In this document: piece by piece, positions 56,360 through 64,000 of the stretch
Position numbering within the stretch: the first letter of the stretch is position 1
How the letters are laid out: the number at the start of each line of letters is the position of its first letter
NCBI GenBank assembly: GCA_903772945.1
Contig: CAICTM010000264.1
Span: 1 to 64,000, forward strand
DNA from: Seminavis robusta
Lineage: Eukaryota > Bacillariophyta > Bacillariophyceae > Naviculales > Naviculaceae
Direction of reading: 5' to 3'
Length of the DNA: 64,000 bases
The notes under the pieces: generated by a model
The model's database searches: none
What the model saw: only the letters and a program-made list of their open reading frames with translations
What the model was told of the DNA's origin: nothing
Made by a program: the position numbers and the translations under genes

Positions 56360-59300
56360 TGTTTGGTTTATGAGCAAAAGAGGGAGATAGCGGGTGCGGG
56401 GATACGATGCTTGCTCGTGGAATGGCAACCCGAGCACATCAAGCAGTGAGATCCAAACAAACTGGGGTTGGAAACCAGCTTCCACGGTTGACAATTCTCT
56501 TCAACTCAACCATTTAATTAAGAAACCATGTTCTTCGAGAAGTTTTTCAAACCTGACGTGGTGAAAGAGCGATCGAGCGATCGAGCTATGAAAGCGAGCC
56601 AAAGGCCAAAATCGGAACACTGTGGTATTTTAAAATAGCTCTGTGGTCCTCTCGAGTTCTCAAGTACTGGTAGCTCTCGAGTACAGGGGCTGTTTTGAAA
56701 GCAGGTAGTTGCGGTAAATCAAGTTCTCTATACAAAAATGAGAAGTAAACATTAACTTTAACCCTAAACTTACCTGAACTACCCATCTAAAACTGTCTTC
56801 CTGGTACCTTCAAGCCCGCTTTCTCTTTTCTGCATTCTTGTTTCTGAAATTCCTCGTAACTGACATTCTGCGAGCTTTTCCCCTTAAGAATGATGAAATG
56901 CCTCACAGAGAATATCGCAGGTTTCATCGTCAAACTATGATCAAGAGAACACTACTTATGTCAAGAGGCAATCAGAGCTCATACCGGGGGGTGCCTCAAA
57001 CCGACTGACTGTAACTGAGGATGTCTTACTCCACCTTCCTGTCTTGTCCCTTTGACCATCACCAGCTTCAACCACGCTATACCAGGTACCGACCTCTACC
57101 GCTCTTTCTACCGCCTTATTGCCACCTTTTTACCGCCTCCCACCGCGCTGTACTGACCTTAACCGCTTTCAACCGTCCGTTTTGGCGACTTGAAGTGATA
57201 GTTTCGGTGGTTGAGGTAACAGTCAATCATTTGGAGTTGGTTTGAGGCTTCCTCCAGAGACTTAGTAGCGAACATTGGTACTACTAGTGTAAGGAACATT
57301 GAAGTAGCAAGGAGCAAGGGGCTTTGCTTGGTACCAGGTACCGCTACACCGCTACTGTAGCGTACCGTACGGGTACGTACAGCGTACTAGTAGCAAGGAG
57401 CCTTCTCGCACCCGAGTACCGCTTATCCTTCAGCTGATCCCACGGAAAAAACCAAAAACTAAACAGTGTGTTCCTTGTTCCTTGGAGTGGTACCTACTTA
57501 CTTGATACTGAGTATCTGATAGCTTATCGGATTGCTTCAACAAAGCAACGGATTTCAGTATTGGTGGAGTTTCAGTGGCGAGCTACGGGCAGCCACAGCA
57601 GGCTCCGAGCTCCGAGCTCAAGCATCACCTTCGAACTATCAACGAACTTGAGGTTGAGGCAGCGAACTTGACTGGTGGGTCGGACAAAGCCAGGGCCGAT
57701 TCGGAGAGAGAGACATCGTTTCAATCGTAGTCCAGACCGCATCCGGTATGGAGTCTAGCTACCGGTATGGCTCTTACCTGTGGTGTTGCCTGGTTGCTAC
57801 CTCTTGCAATCCGTGTTCTTTCGCTTTTGTTGAATAGTCGCTTGGGCAGGTGTTGTTGTTGGTCCTGTTGCGCAAAGGCTTATCATACTTCTTTTCGCTC
57901 CAGTGGGATCCAATAACCGCAAGCGACCTCACTTTTCTTCTGGACCCAGCCATCGCCACCGGGTGTTGTAGAAAGTTTGTCCCTGCATGTTGTTGACCAC
58001 CTTAATGCGATAGGCCCATTGCAACACGCAACCAAGGGACGAGAACAAAGAAGCAGCCAGCCATCTTCTGCTTCTCTGCATAATGGCCAAGTCTATTGGT
58101 GGGACTACAACCTACAACAGCGCAACGGATGAAAAAGTCAAAATATCTACAGCCTTAGAAGCCACCCAGTTGGTGGAAGGCGCCACCCCGCATTGATCCA
58201 CTTACACGTCTATACTCAATTTACACTAGAACATCCTTTGAGAGCTCCCTGTGCTTTACTTTAGTCTGACACAACCAGTAGCCGATACTCCTGCGAGTTT
58301 TGTTTGGTTACCGGTAGCCCATGTAGCCCTAAATGCACCTGCACCTGCTTTTCCAGCTGGCAAGGTGCTACTGAACATGCTTGGGCCATGCTCCGGAGTC
58401 TACCGGGATGCCTTGAGGCCTTGACTGTTCCCCAGAGCCCCAAAATGTAACGCTAGCTAGGTGACATTTGTCGACCAGGTACCTGGTACCGGTAACAATC
58501 TTTAACCCATCATCGAGCACGGAAGCAGCCCAGGTGGCTTGTTTTTTGGCTGCACAACACCAACCCGTCTAGCTAGTGGATACCTACTAGGCTCCAGAAT
58601 CCAGCTCCAATTAAAGCAGAGCCCAATAGAGAAAGCGAAGCTGAAAGTGCTAGCCAAAACCGTGGATATCTACACGTTACAAAACGGTGAACGAAGCGAA
58701 CAGCTCAACGTACCTCCACTGACAAAAGAAGCTTCTCCTTTGATGCTTGTTCTCCAATGCTCAAAAAGACCCCGGTGGCTGCATTCGATCAGGATGCCTC
58801 AGTTGATACCTGAAGTTCTAGTAGCACAACAGAGCATTCCCCCACCGGCTACGAATGAATACTGACTAACTAAAGCATTCACTTAGGGATGATACCTCCC
58901 GCAGCTATTCCCACCCAGTGGCTTCGCGACGAGGGTGAACGCAAGGTCTCGGCCCCTTTTCTACCGAAGCACGACAAAAGCGATGCTTTCCCAAAAGAAG
59001 TGGAATGACAAAAGAAGACGATTATGGTTCTCCACGAGCTACCAGTTGCAAGAGAGCCTGAAGGCTTCAAACAAATCCCAAATGAGTGAATCCTCTTCGA
59101 TCCAGCAGTCGTAGCATTGCTCCTACGGCAAGGTTTTGTGTCGTGGAAGATCGTTAGTTTATGAAGTGTATGAATACGAGAACAGGTTGCTGCAAACAGG
59201 CTTCTGCTGCATGGTAGCTTCAGGCTTCAGTGATGTTGAGGGATGGAACGGTGCTGTTCTTCATCACTAAGCCTTTTTGTTTAGCGATCTGATGGAGAGC

Positions 59301-59369
59301 TTCTCTCACCAGAATGGAATCCAGGACTAGCAACTGGAAACGGGTTGATGGCATCATTGATCAATGTTG
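56360..59369. other. long intergenic region
   Basis: No gene is supported over 3 kb. It contains repeated GGTACC/GTACCGT-type motifs (about 57330-57400) and GCTAGCTA motifs near 58452 and 58570. The short frames lack conserved features. Confidence 0.5.
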
Positions 59370-60260
59370 CTAGTTGCCACCATCACCGCCGCCCCATTCC
59401 ATGTTTTGGCTTGCTTGCTCCCAGAATCCTTCAAAATCCCATTCGTGGTCCCCCCAATCGACGCCATCGCCGTCGGCCAAGCACCCCCACCAAGTGCTGT
59501 CTTGGCATTCATCTGACATTTCAGCCAATGCAATCCAGATGCCAAGCAGTTGACAGCATATAGCAAATATAGCCCACTGTATGCCAATGCATTTTGGAAG
59601 GCAGCAGGGCCACACCTCCTTGTAGCATGCATATGCATCCGAGTGTTCTATTGTTCGGAAAATGGTGTCATCTGAAATGTCTGCAATGGCGAAGATCCCA
59701 ACACAGACCCCATAAAACAAAATGAGAAATTGGAGTAAGGGGGTATATACCCACCACTCAATGTAAATGCAGATGCAGTTGATCAAGGCATAAGCCAAGG
59801 AAATGTAGACCAAAGTCTTATTGGGCGAGTAGCAGAGTGCCAACAGGAGAGCTCCGGTCAAAACACTGGCTGCCACCGTGGCAGTTCGTCTTCCACCAGA
59901 TAATATCACGAAAATCATGCTCCAAACACTGACGCCACAATAGCCGGCGGGAATGATCAGGCTGCGGCATCCACCGGCATAGCGCGTGACACCACCTTCA
60001 TTGTCATAGACTTCAATGTTGTACACGTCGCCTCCAGTGAACCAACAGGCACAGGCATGGCTCATTTCGTGCAGAAAGGTCGACATCAGACGCATCGGTT
60101 TGGCAATCAGAGTCTTCCAGGTAATCATCGCGAGTGCAATAAACGCAATGTACAGCAGAATGAACAAGGTCTGATCGTCATTGCAGCAGCTCCATTGATC
60201 ACCACTGCCGCCATCGTCACTGCCATTTTGATTGCCGTTGTCTCCACTGTCACTGCCCAT
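59370..60260 (-). CDS. membrane metalloprotease, M50B-like
   Basis: This 296-residue single-exon protein has about six hydrophobic segments. The zinc motif HEMSH is at residues 64-68 (TFLHEMSHACACWFTGG), right after a first membrane helix (about 31-50). That placement and the following strand-rich stretch (VTRYAGGCRSLIIPAGYCG) match the M50B-like peptidase family. M50 enzymes cut substrates inside membranes. The second zinc ligand, usually a later Asp, is not obvious, so activity is uncertain. The N-terminus is Gly/Asp/Asn-rich and the C-terminus Asp/Trp-rich, both probably on the same face. There is no plastid signal. Confidence 0.75.
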   Translation of the reverse strand: MGSDSGDNGNQNGSDDGGSGDQWSCCNDDQTLFILLYIAFIALAMITWKTLIAKPMRLMSTFLHEMSHACACWFTGGDVYNIEVYDNEGGVTRYAGGCRSLIIPAGYCGVSVWSMIFVILSGGRRTATVAASVLTGALLLALCYSPNKTLVYISLAYALINCICIYIEWWVYTPLLQFLILFYGVCVGIFAIADISDDTIFRTIEHSDAYACYKEVWPCCLPKCIGIQWAIFAICCQLLGIWIALAEMSDECQDSTWWGCLADGDGVDWGDHEWDFEGFWEQASQNMEWGGGDGGN

Positions 60261-60389
60261 GCTGTCAGTCGTCTAACTAACTAACGCTACACAGAAAGGA
60301 AACCGCCTCTGCTCTAGCTCGTCTTCCTCTCGTGTAGACTCTAACAATAGATAGATCAAGCTCACTGGATACGGTACGGTACAAATGAA

Positions 60390-60770
60390 ATGGATCAGCG
60401 AGACCTGGTCCGTTCCTCACAATCACACGGAATCAATCAGCATTTTGCTCCCATGGCTGCTTTGATGTCTGTTATTGTAGTGGCTCGTGCCGCTTTTGTG
60501 AGTACAACGACCTCTCCACCACCGTCATTTGCGCCATGGCCGTCGGTTTCGTGGCGCATCTCATTGGACTTGACCGTTGCCTCCAAGCAGGAGCGTGCAA
60601 GTGAGGCGAACCCTCAAAATAAGGTTATGGTCACTTTCTCACTTTTTAGCAAGTTCGTTCGCATAATTTTGAAGATTTCGATTCGATTCGTGTTGGTGCC
60701 AACCGCCCAAATTGGATTTCGCCATTTCGCACCACTGTGCACCCATTTCAACACAAGCAATTGCCAGTAA
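60390..60770 (+). CDS. possible small protein, weak
   Basis: An ATG-started 126-codon frame. A hydrophobic stretch (MAALMSVIVVARAAFVS) followed by Ser/Pro-rich residues could be a targeting signal, but the rest shows no recognised domain. It may be a chance frame or a first exon with a donor near 60622 (AAG then GTTATG). Confidence 0.2.
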   Translation: MDQRDLVRSSQSHGINQHFAPMAALMSVIVVARAAFVSTTTSPPPSFAPWPSVSWRISLDLTVASKQERASEANPQNKVMVTFSLFSKFVRIILKISIRFVLVPTAQIGFRHFAPLCTHFNTSNCQ

Positions 60771-61870
60771 GGCTCGCCACCAGCCACGTTAGAGAATGAG
60801 AATTCTCTCTCCAACCAAGATAGGAAATGAGAATGGTTTGGTAGGCCTTGGTTACAGGTTGAACTTCCAATCATATGTGGAATGTGGAATCGAATCGAAT
60901 CAATGTGGACTGTGGGTCGCATTCTGGGCCATTCCGGCTGCTCTTTGAGACATACTAGTACATGATACAGTAGGAATGGCTGTTGATATTCCCATTGTTG
61001 CCACCGGACATGATATTCCTGGTAGTTATTATTCCCATGGTTTCCATTGGACATGATAGTCAATATGTTGTTCTCGTTTTGGTTGCTTGATTCCACTGAT
61101 GTGCTTCTTTGTTCATGCATGTTGCTGCTTCCTGGTTCCAGGTAATCTTCATTTTCAGTGATTAATGCTGGAGGAAGCTCCAGCTTCCGCGATCGGCACC
61201 TGTGACTGTTACTAGAGCTACTTTCTGCTGAGCAACGCAGTTTGAATTTGGAGGCTCCTTGAGAGAATGTAGTTAACCTTATTTGGCTTCTAACTTCTAC
61301 TCTACCAACAAAGGTTTTCAAACAATTCTGTTATGATGGCCGTGATGATGGCCAGTTGAGTTGAATGCGAATAGGCAACTTGAATTCAAAGCAAAAATCA
61401 GGAGGAATCAGAAAAACTCCCACGACGACGCTGGCTGCACCCACGAAAACTGGTACTAGTGCGCTATATTCTTTCTTCCTTGAATCATGTTCCTGGTTGC
61501 GGTCCAATCTAGCTACACTTGTAGTAGGCAGTCCGCAAGGATACTACATGTACCTACGGTACCGACAACAAGGATTGAAGTCGAGCCAGAGCCAAAACAA
61601 TTCCAGGAGTATTCCAGGCCACGATGGCTTCTCTTGAACCTGTAGATACCGTCAGCACGCACACAGGGCGATGATAGTTCCGGAAGCTGTTCCGGAGCTG
61701 TTCCGGTCCAAGGAAGATAGTACTAGATAGGGAGTCCTGGTAACGTTTGGGTTAAAGTTTAGAATTTACTCTACAGAATTGTACTGTTGCCAAAATTGGT
61801 TACCACATCTACCTCAACTCTAAAGCTATCTTCCAGAACGCAGGCAGGTTGGATGAAGGGTGAAGTGACA

Positions 61871-62196
61871 GGAAGGCCCGGTCACGCGACCAGCAGTCAC
61901 CAAAAATCAGCATAAAGTCGCACACAGCATCAAAGTCGCATCAAAAGTCGTATGTAAAGTCGCATGCAAGTCGCATGAATGTCGCGTGCGACTTTCTCGC
62001 ACGACTTTCAAAGTCGCGCAAGATTTCAATAATCAAGGTGACAGAGTCGCGTAGGATCGCTGAAAGTCGTTTGGAAAGTCGTACAAAAGTCGCATGCGAC
62101 TCGCACACGACTCGCACGCGACTTTGTGAACGACTTTTAGCGATCCTACGCGACTTTGACCGATCCGGGACTTTAAGTCGCATGACGGGGCCTTCC
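61871..62196. mobile_element. foldback element with AAGTCGCATG repeats
   Basis: The ends at 61871-61890 and 62177-62196 are inverted copies of about 20 bases with 2 mismatches (GGAAGGCCC.GTCA.GCGAC). Inside, many short AAGTCGCA / TGCGACTT units run in both directions. A second inverted pair, 62045-62071 and 62129-62155 (27 bases, one mismatch), nests within it. The whole can fold into a long hairpin. It has no coding capacity, so it would be a non-autonomous foldback or MITE-like element. I see no clear target-site duplication. Confidence 0.65.
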
Positions 62197-62810
62197 AGAG
62201 CAGACCCAAGAACAAGAAAATCAGTTCTGATAATCAGGTGGATGTAGCATTATTTAAAACATAGACCTTATGAATTACCTCAATGTCCAAATCATTTTCC
62301 AAATCTTTCTGAAACAGAACAACATTGCTCAAGCAGTGTCCGATTACAAAATGCGAACCATGTGCATATGCGAAGGAATTAAGGAAAACTGTGAGTCACG
62401 GTTGCTGTACTCTTAGTCTCATAGTACTAGTAGATGATGCAAGAACAGGTGTCTCACGGCAAGAAGTGTACATGTACTCGGAGCTAGTCCGTACTCATTA
62501 ACTATAGTAAAGTGACAATAATTATGGCTCCCTGCCCAAGTCATAACTTGGAAAGGACAGGGGAATGAAGTCTTCCGAAATCCGAATATTGGCTATTGGG
62601 TCGCTTCCCTTTCCTCTTTTCTTTTGGCCAGCCAAACGATACGAAGCCTACTGAACCAGCTACTGAAGCCTTGCCCAGTAAACAACAACGTTCCCTCTCA
62701 CGCCAACATTCCCCATCGCATTCTCATAAACCGCTCAACCCCAAACCAAACGAACCAAACAAACCAAATCCAAAGCACAGACGAAAATACTCCCGGTAAT
62801 CATATCGACC

Positions 62811-63101
62811 ATGACGAGCCAAGATCGCGGCGGCAGCATTGCAGAATCGATTGCCGATATGGGGGCAGGAGTCCGCATCGTTGCCTCCGAGGTCTGGCAT
62901 CTCCAGCGTGGCTCGTTTACGAATCGCACCAGCTCGGACGAAGAAGTAGTAAATCAAAAGGAGGAACGATCTTTCCTCAGGGTTCTTACCGATGCCATCT
63001 ATGATTCGGCCACTCGATTGTTGATTATCAACGCAGAGCTCCGAGTGATGGAGAGCCATCTGGGAGGATCTCATCGGGAAGAAGAGCCCACTCGCTGTTA
63101 G
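62811..63101 (+). CDS. small unknown protein
   Basis: The frame runs 96 codons from ATG 62811, which follows a long purine/CA-rich leader with no earlier ATG in frame. The N-terminus contains a helix (GSIAESIADMGAGVRIVASE). A second helix runs through about residues 55-85 (EERSFLRVLTDAIYDSATRL). There is no signal peptide and no known domain. The composition looks like real protein, but I do not recognise it. Confidence 0.5.
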   Translation: MTSQDRGGSIAESIADMGAGVRIVASEVWHLQRGSFTNRTSSDEEVVNQKEERSFLRVLTDAIYDSATRLLIINAELRVMESHLGGSHREEEPTRC

Positions 63102-64000
63102 TCGAGGATCAGATCGGCTGGATTGCCTACCGTACATTGCATCTACATCGTCATGAGCGCTGCAAACCACGACCACAATTAGTTTGACCCACATCAACCA
63201 CATTCAGCCACATTCAGCCACAGACGACTTCAAAGACCCGTCTTCCATCAACGAGTGAGCTGCTGCTCAGCAGCCCTCTCCTGGCTACGGTACGGTGCTG
63301 CCTACGGCTGTGCTGAAAATCTCTTTTCCCTTCCTCTTGATGCTGATCCGCTTCGTCCGGGGGCTTTTGATTTTGGGCCGGCGGGGGCGACCGGAATCAT
63401 CAAGACTTGTTAGAAATAGTTGTATACTAAGCATTATTAGAATAAATGAACGATAACATTACTCTTTGTGCATCGCTGCTTCCACATATTCATTCTTAAT
63501 GACCCTGCTGAATGGCCGTGCTTCGTTTTGGGGGCCATGTTCCACCTATGCTGCTGCTGGTACCATACCATAGCGGCAGCTTTTTAACCTAGCTAGCATA
63601 GCGGCAGCCCAAGAAACTTGTAAAAGGCCACACTCCTCCCCTTGAAAGGTTTGTCTAGCTAGCTAGGTGCTTTTGGTTTTAGACCAGCGGAGACCGGAAT
63701 CATCAAGAGTTGTAGAAATAGACTAAGCTTTTTAGAAATAAATGAACTACATGTACTCTGTATGCATGGCTGCTTCCGTACATTCAGTTATCAATGACCC
63801 TGCTGGATGGCCGTGTTTCATTTGGGGGGCATGTTCCACCTGGGACTCTCGATTTGATGGGTACAGGTAGCGGTACACTGAAGATGGTCTTATACCAGCT
63901 AGCTAGTAGCATAGCAACAGCCCAAGTAAGCTTTAAAAGGCCACGTTTCCCTTGAAAGGGTCGTGGTCAATCAACCGAGCCTTGAAGGAACGAAGCACGG
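63102..64000. other. intergenic with tandem duplication
   Basis: Apart from the duplicated block listed separately, no gene is seen. GCTAGCTA motifs lie at about 63588, 63655-63665 and 63899. Confidence 0.5.
63363..63965. repeat. two diverged tandem copies, period about 306 bp
   Basis: The block starting at 63363 (GCTTTTGATTTT, ACCGGAATCATCAAGA, AATGACCCTGCTG.ATGGCCGTG, CATGTTCCACCT) recurs in the same order from 63669. The match also includes the final GCAGCCCAAG...AAAAGGCCAC segment near 63606-63630 and 63917-63945. Divergence is moderate with small indels. The second copy runs to the window end or beyond. Confidence 0.75.

Larger units (their letters stand above)
60261..62810. other. intergenic with foldback element
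   Basis: The region holds the foldback element 61871-62196 and one weak frame (60390-60770) that starts near an open Met and lacks known motifs. No further gene is convincing. The upstream part should include the promoter of the metalloprotease gene. Confidence 0.5.

Noticed and set aside
60614-61321. Minus-strand frame of 235 codons
   Set aside because: It needs a TTG start and has no conserved segment.

Overview
The window looks like nuclear DNA of a diatom, most likely a raphid pennate such as Seminavis, although the species is my inference. The support is short GT-AG introns (about 70-150 bases), a plastid preprotein with a signal peptide followed directly by a Phe at the expected cleavage point, receptor-type cyclase-phosphodiesterase fusions of the kind known from diatoms, and long-tailed LRR membrane proteins. 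Genes are moderately dense on both strands. They are separated by gene-free stretches full of short palindromes (CTAGCTAG, ACCGGTAC).

Layout. Bases 1-5962 hold no gene I can support and lack most of the palindromes seen elsewhere; they look like decayed foreign or mobile sequence. A small element with inverted ends and a 10-bp minisatellite core lies at 5963-6404. Next come a deiodinase/redoxin-like gene with a broken frame (6676-7336), a nuclear-type basic protein (7696-8730, minus), a two-exon unknown gene (9229-9980, minus), a small divergent unknown gene (10364-10855) and a 1098-residue DDE transposase gene (10939-14235, minus). From 16.6 to 24 kb there are a small acidic protein, a beta-lactamase-fold serine hydrolase, a cyclin, a plastid-targeted protein and a Sec14-like (CRAL-TRIO) protein. 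A CRE cluster lies between the divergent cyclin and plastid genes.

The centrepiece (24118-35380, minus strand) is a tandem pair of receptor cyclase-phosphodiesterases. Each has two membrane segments around a CHASE-like ectodomain, then a class III nucleotide cyclase and a class I phosphodiesterase, so one chain could make and destroy cyclic nucleotide (probably cGMP). I could work out all 11 exons of each by keeping the catalytic motifs in frame. Copy 1 needs a 4-base microexon. The intron just upstream of the cyclase metal-site exon is better conserved between the copies than the exons beside it, and it carries an 11-base segment complementary to its own 5' splice site.

From 39.8 to 64 kb: a probably myristoylated coiled-coil protein, a BTB protein, a second Sec14-like protein, a PAF-acetylhydrolase-like lipase, an LRR membrane receptor, an interrupted ubiquitin-like/LRR gene, a decayed copy of the LRR receptor's last exon, a small acidic protein, an M50B-like membrane metalloprotease and a small unknown protein. 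A foldback element (61871-62196) and a diverged 306-bp tandem duplication (63363-63965) close the window. Several genes fit signalling and lipid handling at membranes, but the sequence does not show that they form one pathway.
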